The position numbers were made by a program, and so were the translations under genes. This document shows, piece by piece, positions 16,974 through 25,777 of a DNA stretch of 37,616 nucleotides. The notes under the pieces are model-generated. The model had not been told where the DNA came from. It saw nothing but the letters and a program-made list of their open reading frames with translations, and made no database searches. The stretch's first letter is position 1. Every line of letters starts with the position of its first letter. Source of the stretch: Rubellimicrobium sp. (GTDB taxonomy: Bacteria > Pseudomonadota > Alphaproteobacteria > Rhodobacterales > Rhodobacteraceae); the NCBI GenBank assembly GCA_019454835.1, contig JACFNP010000033.1, positions 1 through 37,616 on the forward strand. The letters are read 5' to 3'.

Positions 16974-17396
16974 ATGAAGAAGAGTGTTGTCTGGATCATC
17001 GTCGCGATCGTCGTCATCGGCGGCGGCTGGTGGTGGTATGCCGCCGACCAGGCCAAGAAGGCCGCCGAAGCCGCCGCTGCGGCGCAGGCGCAGGCCGAAG
17101 CAGCCGCCCAGGCCGAGGCTGACGCAGCCGCGCAGGCCGCCGCCGAGGCCGAGGCCGCCGCCCAGGCCGAAGCCGAAGCCGCCGCTGCGGACGCCGCCGC
17201 CGCCGCCGACCAGGCCGCCGACACCGTCGAGGATGCCGCTGACGCCGCTGCCGATACGGCCGCCGACGCCGTCGATGCCGCGACCGACGCCGCCAATGAT
17301 GCCGCCGCCGCCGTCAGCGATGCCGTGGATGCCGCCACCGACGCGGTGAACGACGCCGTGAACGAGGCGACCGGCACCGAGGATGCGCAGCAGTAA
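16974..17396 (+). CDS. Ala-rich, membrane-anchored repeat protein
   Basis: 140 aa. A short basic start (MKK), one transmembrane helix at about 5-22 ([18 protein letters not shown]), then about 115 residues almost wholly of Ala, Asp, Glu and Gln with a few Lys. Residues 28-80 follow A-E-A-A-A-Q-A-type heptads; 80-135 follow repeats such as [14 protein letters not shown]. This predicts one long acidic helix or coiled coil in the periplasm, held in the inner membrane. The low-complexity repeats could arise by slippage. No known family; it resembles spacer or cell-envelope stalk proteins in general character only. A strong terminator follows. Confidence 0.75.
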   Translation: MKKSVVWIIVAIVVIGGGWWWYAADQAKKAAEAAAAAQAQAEAAAQAEADAAAQAAAEAEAAAQAEAEAAAADAAAAADQAADTVEDAADAAADTAADAVDAATDAANDAAAAVSDAVDAATDAVNDAVNEATGTEDAQQ

Positions 17397-17430
17397 GCTG
17401 CCGCGACCGGCCTGACCGGACATAGGGCAC

Positions 17431-17461
17431 GGGCCGCGAGGGCAACCTCGCGGCCCTTTTT
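17431..17461 (+). terminator. Rho-independent terminator after the Ala-rich protein
   Basis: Ten-base perfect stem GGGCCGCGAG / CTCGCGGCCC, loop GGCAAC, then TTTTT (17457-17461). It is 35 bases past the stop. Confidence 0.92.
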
Positions 17462-17482
17462 CATGCGCGGGCGCGGGGGGGC

Positions 17483-17590
17483 AGGCTGCCCGCAGGCGAC
17501 GCGGCAACCCCGATGTCGTGTGTGAGCGGTCGGGGTTGCTTCGGCTTCGCCTCGCGGGTGACGGAACATGCCGTTCGCGCGATTGCCCCG
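17483..17590 (+). repeat. Palindromic intergenic element, copy D (left end eroded)
   Basis: Core from about 17483 to 17564, plus orientation (centre GATGTCGTGTGTGAGCGG). The left CCGTCATTGCGAG end is gone, replaced by GCAGGCTGCC next to the terminator. The right end is changed to CTCGCGGGTGACGG and is followed by the short outer arm AACATGCCGTTCGCGCGATTGCCCC. Confidence 0.82.
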
Positions 17591-17667
17591 CATTTGACGC
17601 CCGCGACAATGCGCAGGAACAAAGGGTCAGCGCGAGTCGGTCGCATCCGTGAAACCGCGATCCGCCC
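17591..17667 (+). repeat. Tail sequence shared with the flank of copy B
   Basis: Contains TTGACGCCCGCGACAATGCG, GGGTCAGCGCG and ATCCGTGAAACCGCGATCCG, matching the tail at 12948-13020 block for block. It ends where the rplI terminator begins. Confidence 0.75.
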
Positions 17668-17670
17668 ATG

Positions 17671-17704
17671 AAAAAGGCGCGCCCGGCGTGGTGCCGGGCG
17701 CGCC
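17671..17704 (-). terminator. Rho-independent terminator of the rpsF-rpsR-rplI operon
   Basis: On the minus strand: stem GGCGCGCCCGGC / GCCGGGCGCGCC (12 bases, perfect), loop ACCAC, then TTTTT. It starts 32 bases past the rplI stop. Confidence 0.95.
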
Positions 17705-17736
17705 CGATGTTTACCGAAGGCCGGATGGTTCCCGGC

Positions 17737-18309
17737 CTATTCCTCGTCGCCGGCTGCGCCGCCGAGATCGTCGAACAGCGCCTCGATGTCCATTTCCGCA
17801 GCCGCTTCCTCTTCGGCGGCCAGGTCCTGGATCGACTTGCCCGAGGCCTGGAGTTCGGCCTCTTCGGGCGAGCGGGCGACGTTCACCGTCACGGTGACAT
17901 CGACTTCCGGGTGCAGGCGCACGGTGACGCCGTGCAGGCCCAGTTCCTTGATCGGGGCGTTCAGGATCACCTGGCGCTTGTCGACCGAGAAACCGCCCGC
18001 CGTCGCCGCCTCGGCCACGTCACGCGGGGTGACGGAGCCATACAGCGCGCCGCCGTCCGATGCCGAACGGATCACGACGAAGGATTCGCCGTCGAGACGT
18101 TCGCCCAGCGATTCGGCTTCCTTGCGGGTCTCGAGGTTGCGGGCCTCGAGTTGCGCCTTCTGCTCCTCGAAGCGCGAGATGTTCGCGTCGTTGGCGCGCA
18201 GCGCCTTGCCCTGCGGCAGAAGGTAGTTGCGGGCAAAGCCCGGACGCACGGACACGACTTCGCCCATCTGGCCAAGGCGTGCGACGCGCTCAAGCAGGAT
18301 GACTTGCAT
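17737..18309 (-). CDS. rplI: 50S ribosomal protein L9
   Basis: 190 aa from ATG 18309, after GGAGAG. The N-terminal rRNA-binding domain has the family signature ([21 protein letters not shown], a 21-residue window at 1-21, then [14 protein letters not shown]), a long linking helix and a C-terminal domain ([37 protein letters not shown]). The acidic tail after about residue 150 ([19 protein letters not shown]) makes it longer than E. coli L9 (149 aa), as is common in alphaproteobacteria. Last gene of its operon. Confidence 0.97.
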   Translation of the reverse strand: MQVILLERVARLGQMGEVVSVRPGFARNYLLPQGKALRANDANISRFEEQKAQLEARNLETRKEAESLGERLDGESFVVIRSASDGGALYGSVTPRDVAEAATAGGFSVDKRQVILNAPIKELGLHGVTVRLHPEVDVTVTVNVARSPEEAELQASGKSIQDLAAEEEAAAEMDIEALFDDLGGAAGDEE

Positions 18310-18319
18310 CGGTCTCTCC

Positions 18320-18547
18320 TTACTTCGTCGCGTAGGGCAGCAGCGCGAGGAACCGCGCCCGCTTGATCGCCTGGGCGAGCTTGCGCTGGTTGCGGGCACC
18401 GACTGCGGTGATGCGCGAGGGGACGATCTTGCCGCGCTCGGAAATGTAGCGTTGCAGCAGCCGCACGTCCTTGTAGTCGATCACCGGGGCGCCTTCGCCC
18501 TCGAACGGATCGGACTTGCGGCGGCGGAAGAAGGGTTTGGTTGCCAT
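18320..18547 (-). CDS. rpsR: 30S ribosomal protein S18
   Basis: 75 aa, full length. ATG 18547 has GAGGAG upstream, so the longer open frame is not used. Signature [29 protein letters not shown] and the C-terminal [22 protein letters not shown]18 pairs with S6 on the platform of the small subunit, and rpsF lies just upstream in the operon (19 bases between them); rplI follows after ten bases. Confidence 0.97.
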   Translation of the reverse strand: MATKPFFRRRKSDPFEGEGAPVIDYKDVRLLQRYISERGKIVPSRITAVGARNQRKLAQAIKRARFLALLPYATK

Positions 18548-18566
18548 GTGTCTCGCTCCTCTTCTC

Positions 18567-18923
18567 TCAGCGCCGCGGGCCGCGGTCGCGGTCGCGTTCG
18601 TCACGCTTCTGCATCTGGACCGAGGGGCCGTCCTCGTGCTTGTCGACCTTGATGGTCAGCACGCGCATCACGTCCTCGTGCAGCCGCATGAGGCGCTCCA
18701 TTTCCTGGACGGCGGCCGCCGGGGCGTCGCTGCGCAGGAAGGCGTAATGCCCCTTGCGGTTCTTGTTGATCCTGAAGGCCATCGTCTTGACGCCCCAGTA
18801 TTCGCTCATCACGACCTTGCCGCCGTTGTCGGCCAGCACGGTTCCGAAATGCTCGATGAGGGCCTCGGCCTGCGCACCGGCAAGATCCTGGCGCGCGATG
18901 AAGACATGCTCGTAAAGCGGCAT
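18567..18923 (-). CDS. rpsF: 30S ribosomal protein S6
   Basis: 118 aa from ATG 18923, with GGAG upstream. Typical S6 fold: [45 protein letters not shown] and the RNA-contacting [13 protein letters not shown]. The tail is basic and charged ([14 protein letters not shown]) rather than the polyglutamate stretch of E. coli, so RimK-type glutamylation is not suggested. First gene of rpsF-rpsR-rplI; a promoter lies about 100 bases upstream. Confidence 0.97.
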   Translation of the reverse strand: MPLYEHVFIARQDLAGAQAEALIEHFGTVLADNGGKVVMSEYWGVKTMAFRINKNRKGHYAFLRSDAPAAAVQEMERLMRLHEDVMRVLTIKVDKHEDGPSVQMQKRDERDRDRGPRR

Positions 18924-19022
18924 GCGATCTCCGATCCTGGCGCATTTCACCGGGGGGGCGTGACCTTCCGCTCCCCGCCCACGAGAGCTGCGCGTTATGA
19001 TGTCCTTGCGGAAGGATGGGGT

Positions 19023-19050
19023 CTTATAGCGATCCCTGCCGCCGGTGCAA
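19023..19050 (-). promoter_or_regulatory. Promoter of the rpsF operon
   Basis: On the minus strand, TTGCAC (19050-19045) and TATAAG (19028-19023) stand 16 bases apart. Transcription would begin near 19015, giving a leader of about 90 bases before rpsF. S6:S18 autoregulates through leaders in many bacteria; I did not find a clear match to that fold here. Confidence 0.7.
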
Positions 19051-19217
19051 GGCGGATGCCGCGCGCCCTATTCCCCCGCGCACAGGGGCAGCACCCGATC
19101 CTTTCCGGCGCGACATCGGACGGGCACATCGGTGACACAATTTTGACCTTAATTCTGGTAAACCAATCACTGGACAATCACGTCGGGAAGGCACCGCAAG
19201 CAGAGGGACAGGGCACC

Positions 19218-19775
19218 ATGAGCGTCGTCGGGATGAAGTTGAGTCTCGGTGGGGTTTCGAGTTCCGTTGGCCAGTTGGCCGAAATTACCGTGCAGGAAAG
19301 GGTGACGGGTTACACCGTTCGCAGCGAGGGGCGGCCGTGCCCGCGTGAGCGGATCGTCAGGGTTTCCGCGCTTGTGCTTGCCGTCGTGCTTGCCGGGCTG
19401 GCGCTCGCGCTTTTCGCCTCGTCTCTCTCGATGTCCGAGCCGCTGGGCTGGGCCATGGCGATCATCTTCGCGGCGGGCGCGGCGCTGGTGTTCGATTTCG
19501 GCTGCCGTCACCGCAGCAGCATCGTCGAGGTCGATCGGGCCGCCGCCGAACTGCGCGAGATCGGCTGGGGTGGCCGCGTCGCCGCCCGCCATCCCTTTGC
19601 GGGCGTCAGCGGCCTGTTCATCGACGAGACGCGGGGGCCGCCGACGCTGGTGCTGCGGCTGGGCAGCTCGCCGCAGGTCGTCCCGGTGGCCTTCGGCAGC
19701 CGCGCCGAGCTGAGCCTGATCGCCACGCGGCTGAGCCGCGACATTCTCGACACCCAGCCCGAACGGTCGGCCTGA
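19218..19775 (+). CDS. Membrane protein of unknown function
   Basis: 185 aa from ATG 19218, after ACAGGG. A polar N-terminal 45 residues, two transmembrane helices at about 49-67 (VSALVLAVVLAGLALALFA) and 77-93 (GWAMAIIFAAGAALVFDF), then a soluble domain of about 90 residues with beta-rich pattern (SSIVEVDRAAAELREIGWG, GPPTLVLRLGSSPQVVPVAFGSRAEL). The C-terminal part, with its alternating strands and basic/acidic pairs, looks like a small membrane-associated PH-type domain, but that is only an impression. Divergent from rpsF. Confidence 0.72.
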   Translation: MSVVGMKLSLGGVSSSVGQLAEITVQERVTGYTVRSEGRPCPRERIVRVSALVLAVVLAGLALALFASSLSMSEPLGWAMAIIFAAGAALVFDFGCRHRSSIVEVDRAAAELREIGWGGRVAARHPFAGVSGLFIDETRGPPTLVLRLGSSPQVVPVAFGSRAELSLIATRLSRDILDTQPERSA

Positions 19776-19793
19776 TCCCGCACCGGGGCGGCA

Positions 19794-19886
19794 CCCGTCA
19801 TTGCGAGGCGCAAGCCGAAGCAACCCCGACCGCTCGCGCACGACATCGGGGTTGCTTCGTCGCCTGCGGCTCCTCGCAATAAGGGG
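19794..19886 (-). repeat. Palindromic intergenic element, copy E (reverse orientation)
   Basis: Starts CCCGTCATTGCGAGG and ends CTCGCAATAAGGGG, so the right terminus has decayed from CAATGACGGG. The centre reads GACCGCTCGCGCACGACATC, the reverse of copies A-D and F. It lies 18 bases past the stop of the membrane protein gene and about 100 bases before tRNA-Pro. Confidence 0.88.
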
Positions 19887-19983
19887 CGGGGGCATTGCCG
19901 TCTCACGGGCGTCCGGCGGGCGGGTGATCGTCCGTCGTTCCCCCTCTTTCCAAACGGTCGTCGCCCGCCTAGATGGGCGGCGT

Positions 19984-20060
19984 CGGGGCGTAGCGCAGTC
20001 TGGTAGCGCATCTGCTTTGGGAGCAGAGGGTCGGGAGTTCGAATCTCTCCGCCCCGACCA
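19984..20060 (+). tRNA. tRNA-Pro (anticodon UGG)
   Basis: 77 bases folding as a full cloverleaf. Acceptor stem CGGGGCG / CGCCCCG with discriminator A and an encoded CCA end. D-stem GCGC / GCGC with loop AGTCTGGTA, anticodon stem TCTGC / GCAGA with loop TTTGGGA (anticodon TGG at 20018-20020), five-base variable loop, and T-loop TTCGAAT. Reads CCA and, by wobble, other Pro codons. Confidence 0.97.
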
Positions 20061-20299
20061 TGATCCGGTCGCCGTCCGGCACCCGTGACGGGCTTGCCTG
20101 TGACCCGCGCGGCACAGCGCGCGCGCCGGTCGCCCCGGTCGCGGCGCGGGGTGCGGCTCATCCTTTGCGCGCGCTGTCACGGACAAGTGTGCCGCGATAT
20201 TGCCATCTCGCGCCGGGGCGCGCGCCGGGGGGGCTGTGGACGGAATCGGGCGCCGCCCCGAGAGGGCCGGGATATGTCGGGGTCAAGCGGATAAATCCC
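20061..20299. other. Intergenic, no gene seen
   Basis: GC-rich spacer between tRNA-Pro and the nrdJ promoter region. Short GCGC-rich inverted repeats around 20107-20135 may help end the tRNA transcript, but there is no T-run. No open frame here has a ribosome site or family features. Confidence 0.4.
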
Positions 20300-20328
20300 T
20301 TGACGGAGCCCGAAGCAACGCGCAATTT
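20300..20328 (+). promoter_or_regulatory. Possible nrdJ promoter
   Basis: TTGACG (20300-20305), then CAATTT (20323-20328) after 17 bases. The start site would be near 20335, just ahead of the NrdR box and about 160 bases before the start codon. The -10 is poor. Confidence 0.4.
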
Positions 20329-20347
20329 GTGCGGGTGATCGGATGAC

Positions 20348-20363
20348 CCACAAGATATGGTGT
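20348..20363 (+). promoter_or_regulatory. NrdR box upstream of nrdJ
   Basis: CCACAAGATATGGTGT agrees with the 16-base NrdR consensus (ACACWATATATWGTGT) at about 13 positions and is itself nearly palindromic. NrdR is the ATP-cone repressor of ribonucleotide reductase genes. NrdR usually binds two boxes about three helical turns apart; I find only one good box here. Confidence 0.7.
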
Positions 20364-20496
20364 CCGGGCATAGGCGGAACCAGACCGGATCAGCGGGCGG
20401 CGAAACCCCTTTCGAGGGGGCGATGCCCCATGCCCGGCGGCTCCTTGGGAACGGCAACCAGATGCCGCGCAAGGCGGTGCGAGAGGGAACGGGCAG

Positions 20497-23400
20497 ATGC
20501 GGATCGAGCGGCATTACACGGGCGCAGAGGGCGAACTGGATGCGGTCTATGCGGGCTTCGGCTGGCGCGCGGTCACTTCGGAGATTCGCAACCCCGACGG
20601 CTCGGTGGTGTTCCGGCTGGAAAATGTCGACGTGCCCGAAGGCTGGAGCCAGGTTGCCGCCGATGTCATCGCCCAGAAGTATTTCCGCAAGGCGGGCGTG
20701 CCCTCGGCCACCAGGCGCGTGAAGGAAAAGGGCGTGCCGGTCTGGCTGCAACGCTCGGTCCCGGCCCAAGGCGCGACCTTCGGCGGCGAGACCAGCGCCC
20801 GGCAGGTCTTCGACCGGCTGGCGGGGGCCTGGACCTACTGGGGCTGGAAGGGCGGCTATTTCAGCAGCGAATCGGACGCCCGCGCCTATTTCGACGAGAT
20901 GCGCCACATGCTGGCCGCGCAGGTCGCGGCGCCCAACTCGCCGCAATGGTTCAACACCGGCCTTCACTGGGCCTACGGCATCGACGGCCCGGCGCAGGGG
21001 CACCATTACGCCGACCACCTGACCGGTGAGGTGCGCCTGTCGGAATCGGCCTACGAACATCCCCAGCCGCACGCCTGCTTCATCCAGTCGGTCGCCGATG
21101 ATCTGGTGAACGAGGGCGGGATCATGGACCTCTGGGTCCGCGAGGCGCGGCTGTTCAAATACGGCTCGGGCACCGGCACCAACTTTTCCAGCTTGCGCGG
21201 CGAGGGCGAGGCGCTGTCGGGCGGCGGGCGCTCCTCGGGGCTGATGGGCTTTCTCAAGATCGGCGACCGCGCGGCGGGCGCGATCAAGTCGGGCGGCACC
21301 ACGCGGCGCGCGGCCAAGATGGTGATCGTCGATGCCGACCACCCCGACATCGAGGAATTCATCGACTGGAAGGTGATCGAGGAGCAGAAGGTCGCCAGCC
21401 TCGTCGCCGGATCGAAGATGCACGAACGGATGCTCAACGCCGTCTTCGCCGCGCTGCGCGGCTGGGACGGGCGCGACGAGGACCGTTTCGACCCCGCGCT
21501 GAACCCCGCGCTGAAGGCCGCGATCCGCGAGGCCAAGCGTTCGGCGGTGCCCGAGGCTTACGTCAAGCGCGTGCTCGATTACGCGCGGCAGGGGTTCGAC
21601 CATGTCGAATTCCCGACCTGGGATACCGACTGGGATTCCGAAGCCTATGCCACCGTCGCGGGCCAGAATTCCAACAACACGGTGCGGGTGACCGATTCCT
21701 TCCTGCGCGCGGTCGAGGCGGGCGGCGACTGGCACCTGCGCGCCCGCGTCACCGGCGAGGTGACGCGCACCATGAAGGCGCGCGATCTGTGGGACAAGAT
21801 CGGTCACGCCGCCTGGGCCTGCGCCGACCCCGGCCTGCAGTTTCACGACACGATCAACGCCTGGCACACCTGCCCGGAAGACGGCGCGATCCGGGCCTCG
21901 AACCCGTGCTCGGAATACATGTTCCTTGACGACACCGCCTGCAATCTGGCGTCGATGAACCTGCTGACCTTCCTCGGGAAGGACGGCGTCGATTCCGCCG
22001 CCTTCGTCCATGCGACGCGGCTGTGGACCGTCACGCTGGAAATCTCGGTGATGATGGCACAGTTCCCGGCGCGCGAGATCGCCCGCCTGTCCTGGCAGTT
22101 CCGCACCCTCGGGTTGGGCTATGCCAATGTCGGCGGCCTTCTGATGAACCTCGGCCTGCCCTACGATTCGCGCGAAGGCCGCGCGCTCTGCGGGGCGCTG
22201 TCGGCGATCATGACCGGCGTGGCCTATGCGACCTCGGCCGAGATGGCGGGCGAGCAGGGCGCCTTCGCCGGTTTCGCGCGCAACCGCGACCACATGCTGC
22301 GGGTGATCCGCAACCACGCCCGCGCCGCGAAGGGCGAGGCCGAGGGCTACGAGGGGCTGGCGATCCCGCCGGTGCCGCTCGATCACGCGGGCTGCCCCGA
22401 TGCGCGGCTGGTCGCCATCGCCGAAGCCGCCTGGGCCGAGGCGCTGGCGCTGGGCGAGGCCAACGGCTTTCGCAACGCGCAGGTCACGGTGATCGCGCCC
22501 ACCGGCACCATCGGGCTGGTGATGGACTGCGACACCACCGGGATCGAGCCGGATTTCGCGCTGGTGAAGTTCAAGAAGCTGGCGGGCGGCGGCTATTTCA
22601 GCATCATCAACCAGTCGGTGCCCGCCGCGCTGGTGCGGCTGGGCTATGCGCCCGCGCAGGTCGAGGAAATCGTGGCCTATGCGGTGGGCCACCGCACGCT
22701 TGGCAACGCGCCCGGCGTGAACCATACCGCGCTGATCGGCCACGGCTTCGGCGCGGATGAATTGAAGCGCATCGAGGCGGCGCTGGCGCAGGCCTTCGAC
22801 ATCCGCTTCGTGTTCAACGCCTGGACGCTGGGGCAGGAGTTCTGCGAAAAGACCCTGGGCATTCCGGCAGCGAAGATGGCCGATCCCGGCTTCGATCTGC
22901 TGCGGCATCTGGGGTTCACCCGCGCGCAGATCGAGGCGGCGAATGACCATGTTTGCGGCACGATGACGCTGGAAGGCGCGCCGCATCTGAAGCCGGAACA
23001 TCTGGCGGTGTTCGACTGCGCCTCGCCCTGCGGGCGCCGGGGCACGCGTTCGCTGTCGGTCGAAAGCCACATCCGCATGATGGCCGCCGCGCAACCCTTT
23101 GTTTCCGGGGCGATTTCCAAGACGATCAACATGCCCAACGCCGCCACGATCACCGACGTGCAGGCCGCCTATGAAATGTCGTGGAAGCTGGGGATCAAGG
23201 CCAACGCGCTTTACCGCGACGGGTCGAAGCTGAGCCAGCCGCTCGCGGCGTCATTGGTCGAGGACGACGACGAGGCCGAGGAGGTGCTGGCCACCGGCTC
23301 GACCCCGGAAAAGGTCGCGGTGCTGGCCGAGAAGATCGTCGAGAAGATCGTGGTGCGCGAGCTGCGCAGCCACGACCGCGAACGGATGCCGCAGCGCCGC

Positions 23401-24123
23401 AAGGGCTATACGCAAAAGGCGATGGTCGGCGGCCACAAGGTCTATCTGCGCACCGGCGAATATGCCGACGGGCGGCTGGGCGAAATCTTCATAGACATGC
23501 ACAAGGAAGGCGCGGGCTTCCGGGCGATGATGAACAACTTCGCCATCGCGATCAGCGTCGGGCTGCAATACGGCGTGCCGCTGGAAGAATTCGTCGACGC
23601 CTTCACCTTCACCCGCTTTGAACCGGCGGGGATGGTGCAGGGCAACGATTCGATCAAGCAGGCGACCTCGATCCTCGACTACGTGTTCCGCGAACTGGCG
23701 GTGAGCTATCTTGATCGCACCGACCTGGCCCATGTGAAGCCCGAGGGCCACAGCTTCGACGAACTGGGCGGCGGCGCGCATGAAGGCCGCGCCAATATCG
23801 CGCCGGTCAGCGACGATGCCGCGTCACGCTCGCTGGCGGTGCTGAAGCAGATTTCGTCCTCGGGCTACCTGCGCCACCGCCTGCCGGACGAATTGCTGGT
23901 CCTGCAGGGCGGCATGGCGGCGATGCAGCCGCACCGGGTCGAGACGACCCTGCATGAAAGCACCTCGGTCACCGCCATCGCCACCACGATGAGCGCCCGC
24001 GACAAGGCCCGCATCCAGGGCTTCGAGGGCGACCCCTGCGGCGAATGCGGCAACTACACGCTGGTCAGGAACGGCACCTGCATGAAGTGCAACACCTGCG
24101 GCGGCACGAGCGGCTGTAGCTGA
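20497..24123 (+). CDS. nrdJ: Adenosylcobalamin-dependent ribonucleotide reductase (class II)
   Basis: 1208 aa, full length for the large alphaproteobacterial NrdJ. Reduces ribonucleotides to deoxyribonucleotides using a thiyl radical made from coenzyme B12, so it works with or without oxygen. Core motifs: [30 protein letters not shown] (first redox cysteine), [43 protein letters not shown] (radical Cys and base Glu, a 21-residue window), [19 protein letters not shown] (loop 2 region) and [14 protein letters not shown]. The C-terminus is a zinc-ribbon-like tail with cysteine pairs ([29 protein letters not shown]) that reloads reducing power. ATG 20497 has GAGAGGGAAC upstream. cobS and cobT lie 3 kb downstream. 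Confidence 0.97.
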   Translation: MRIERHYTGAEGELDAVYAGFGWRAVTSEIRNPDGSVVFRLENVDVPEGWSQVAADVIAQKYFRKAGVPSATRRVKEKGVPVWLQRSVPAQGATFGGETSARQVFDRLAGAWTYWGWKGGYFSSESDARAYFDEMRHMLAAQVAAPNSPQWFNTGLHWAYGIDGPAQGHHYADHLTGEVRLSESAYEHPQPHACFIQSVADDLVNEGGIMDLWVREARLFKYGSGTGTNFSSLRGEGEALSGGGRSSGLMGFLKIGDRAAGAIKSGGTTRRAAKMVIVDADHPDIEEFIDWKVIEEQKVASLVAGSKMHERMLNAVFAALRGWDGRDEDRFDPALNPALKAAIREAKRSAVPEAYVKRVLDYARQGFDHVEFPTWDTDWDSEAYATVAGQNSNNTVRVTDSFLRAVEAGGDWHLRARVTGEVTRTMKARDLWDKIGHAAWACADPGLQFHDTINAWHTCPEDGAIRASNPCSEYMFLDDTACNLASMNLLTFLGKDGVDSAAFVHATRLWTVTLEISVMMAQFPAREIARLSWQFRTLGLGYANVGGLLMNLGLPYDSREGRALCGALSAIMTGVAYATSAEMAGEQGAFAGFARNRDHMLRVIRNHARAAKGEAEGYEGLAIPPVPLDHAGCPDARLVAIAEAAWAEALALGEANGFRNAQVTVIAPTGTIGLVMDCDTTGIEPDFALVKFKKLAGGGYFSIINQSVPAALVRLGYAPAQVEEIVAYAVGHRTLGNAPGVNHTALIGHGFGADELKRIEAALAQAFDIRFVFNAWTLGQEFCEKTLGIPAAKMADPGFDLLRHLGFTRAQIEAANDHVCGTMTLEGAPHLKPEHLAVFDCASPCGRRGTRSLSVESHIRMMAAAQPFVSGAISKTINMPNAATITDVQAAYEMSWKLGIKANALYRDGSKLSQPLAASLVEDDDEAEEVLATGSTPEKVAVLAEKIVEKIVVRELRSHDRERMPQRRKGYTQKAMVGGHKVYLRTGEYADGRLGEIFIDMHKEGAGFRAMMNNFAIAISVGLQYGVPLEEFVDAFTFTRFEPAGMVQGNDSIKQATSILDYVFRELAVSYLDRTDLAHVKPEGHSFDELGGGAHEGRANIAPVSDDAASRSLAVLKQISSSGYLRHRLPDELLVLQGGMAAMQPHRVETTLHESTSVTAIATTMSARDKARIQGFEGDPCGECGNYTLVRNGTCMKCNTCGGTSGCS

Positions 24124-24180
24124 AGGGGCGGGGGGCTTTGCCCCCCGGCCCGTCCCGGGCCTCCCCCCAGGATATTTGTG
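24124..24180. repeat. Rhodobacterales-type GC-rich intergenic motif
   Basis: GGGGGGCTTTGCCCCCCGG, GTCCCGGGCCTCCCC and CCCAGGATATTTG in order. I recall near-identical strings (ending AGGATATTT) after many genes in Rhodobacteraceae genomes; that is memory, not a search. Contains two nested stems (GGGGGGC-TTT-GCCCCCC and GGCCCGTCCCGGGCC). Confidence 0.55.
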
Positions 24181-24190
24181 AAAAGGTGAA

Positions 24191-24211
24191 GGGGCAGGCG
24201 GCACCTGCCCC
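24191..24211. terminator. Hairpin between nrdJ and bpt
   Basis: Stem GGGGCAGG / CCTGCCCC with loop CGGCA, followed on the plus strand by GTTTCG. It is 68 bases past the nrdJ stop and 12 bases past the bpt stop on the other strand. No long T-run. Confidence 0.5.
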
Positions 24212-24222
24212 GTTTCGCCGTG

Positions 24223-25044
24223 TCACCCCTTGGCCGGGCGCAGGTCGGGCAGGGTGATGCGCGCCACCTGTTCGGCAACTGGTTCGACCGACAGCGGATG
24301 CGCGGCCTGCGGGAAATGCGCCGGGTCGTGCACCTCCTGCCACTTGCCGCCCGCATAGACTTCGAGCGGGTGGAAGCGCGCCTTGTAGCCCATGCGCGCG
24401 CTGCCGGGCACCCAGTAGCCCAGATAGACATGCGGCAGCGCCATCCCGGTGGCGATGCCGATGTGATCGAGGATCAGGAACGTGCCGGGGCTGGTGGCGG
24501 CGCGGGACGGGTCGAAGAAGGAATAGACCATCGACACCCCGTCATCGAGAATGTCGGTCAGGCAGACCGCCACAAGCTCGCGCGTGGCGCGGTCGCGGTA
24601 TTCGACGAGACGGGTGTTGACCGGCGTTTCCTCGACCATGGCGGCATATTCCATCAGCGTCATGTCGGCCATGCCGCCGTCGGCATGGCGGCTGTCGAGA
24701 TAGCTGCGGAACAACGAGAACTGCTCGCGCGTGGCGCGCGGCGCGATGATGCGGCGGCGCAGGTCCGCGTTGCGGTGCAGCACGCGGCTCTGGTTGCGCG
24801 AGGGTTTGAAGTCGCGCGCGCGGATTCGCGCCGAGAGGCAGGCGGTGCAATCACCGCACGAGGGCCGGTAGAGCACGTTCTGGCTGCGCCGGAACCCCTG
24901 TTTGGACAGCGAGTCGTGCAGCGCGCCCGCATGTTCGCCCTGCATGGCGGTGAACAGCTTGCGTTCGGTCCGGCCCGGCAGGTAGGGGCAGGGCTGCGGT
25001 GCCGTGACGAAGAATTGCGGGGCAACAGGAAGCGAATGGCGCAT
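24223..25044 (-). CDS. bpt: Aspartate/glutamate leucyltransferase (Bpt)
   Basis: 273 aa. Bpt moves leucine from Leu-tRNA to N-terminal Asp or Glu, marking proteins for ClpS/ClpAP in the N-degron pathway. N-terminal domain with the cysteine set [16 protein letters not shown] and [17 protein letters not shown]-terminal GNAT-like domain with [21 protein letters not shown] strand and [22 protein letters not shown]. The ATG at 25044 ([13 protein letters not shown]) matches the usual family start; an ATG at 25089 would add 15 residues not typical of the family. Convergent with nrdJ. Confidence 0.93.
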   Translation of the reverse strand: MRHSLPVAPQFFVTAPQPCPYLPGRTERKLFTAMQGEHAGALHDSLSKQGFRRSQNVLYRPSCGDCTACLSARIRARDFKPSRNQSRVLHRNADLRRRIIAPRATREQFSLFRSYLDSRHADGGMADMTLMEYAAMVEETPVNTRLVEYRDRATRELVAVCLTDILDDGVSMVYSFFDPSRAATSPGTFLILDHIGIATGMALPHVYLGYWVPGSARMGYKARFHPLEVYAGGKWQEVHDPAHFPQAAHPLSVEPVAEQVARITLPDLRPAKG

Positions 25045-25157
25045 GGAAGGCTTCGGTCTGTAAGCGGCGGATGACTGGCTGGCAGGCATGGAAGCCGGGC
25101 GGGCCGCACCAGACTAGCAGCGCGGGCGGGCGAGGCCAAGAAAAACGTGGCCTCGGG

Positions 25158-25333
25158 CGGGCAACCGGGTGCGCGGCCATATTCCCGTCATTGCGAGGAG
25201 GCGAAGCCGACGAAGCAACCCCGATGTTGTGTGCGAGCGGTCGGGGTTGCTTCGGCTTCGCCTCGCAATGACGGGAGTTTTCGGGCGGCGGCGTCATTCC
25301 GGCCCGCGCGCGGCCGTTTGCCCGGCTGCCCCG
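25158..25333 (+). repeat. Palindromic intergenic element, copy F (long right arm)
   Basis: Core 25184-25275 with perfect termini (CCCGTCATTGCGAGG, CTCGCAATGACGGG) and plus orientation. The left outer arm GGGCAACCGGGTGCGCGGCCATATT is short. The right arm is the long form (GGGCGGCGGCGTCATTCC, then GTTTGCCCGGCTGCCCCG). It ends five bases before the stop of the RDD gene. Confidence 0.92.
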
Positions 25334-25338
25334 TCACC

Positions 25339-25776
25339 TCAGGCGGGGCGGTTCACCATCGCGGTGCCGAGAACCAGGTCGGTCAAACCCTGTCCCCGCC
25401 CGAGCGCCGCCATCAGCAGCACCGAGATCACCTGCAGGGGCGGGATGAGGAACGACAGGTAAAGCCCTGCCACATGAAGCAAAGCCGTCCCGGCGCGCAG
25501 GCGCAGCCCGTCGGATTCGCGCAACTCCAGCGCCATGAGCCGCATCCCCCAGGTGGCCGACCCCCGGCGCAGGGTCAGGACGCGGTAGATGAAGCCGATG
25601 ACGCTCCAGAACAGCGGAAAGAAGAACAGCCCGAGGAATGCCGTGAAGGGCAGCACCACCAGCGCCATCGCCAGCGTGATGATGCCGTCGACGACAAAGG
25701 CCGCAAGGCGCTTGGCGGGGACATTCGCGTAGAAGGCGGGTTCGCGGTCGGGATCGGGCAGGCCGGGGCTGCGCAT
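25339..25776 (-). CDS. RDD-family membrane protein
   Basis: 145 aa from ATG 25776, one base past the stop of the deacylase gene, so probably cotranslated. The family's Arg-Asp-Asp triad region appears as AKRLAAFVVDGIITLAMALV (Arg, then one Asp; residue 2 of the pair is changed), followed by helices at about 33-55 and 90-115 and the typical RRGSATWGMRLMALELRESDG loop (21-residue window). Three predicted transmembrane helices. RDD proteins are small transport or envelope proteins of varied role; no substrate can be given. Confidence 0.85.
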   Translation of the reverse strand: MRSPGLPDPDREPAFYANVPAKRLAAFVVDGIITLAMALVVLPFTAFLGLFFFPLFWSVIGFIYRVLTLRRGSATWGMRLMALELRESDGLRLRAGTALLHVAGLYLSFLIPPLQVISVLLMAALGRGQGLTDLVLGTAMVNRPA

Positions 25777-25777
25777 C

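Noticed and set aside
20364..20496. nrdJ leader as a cobalamin riboswitch
   Set aside because: GC-rich stems and a GGGAAC string are present, but the B12 box and the conserved three-way core are not.
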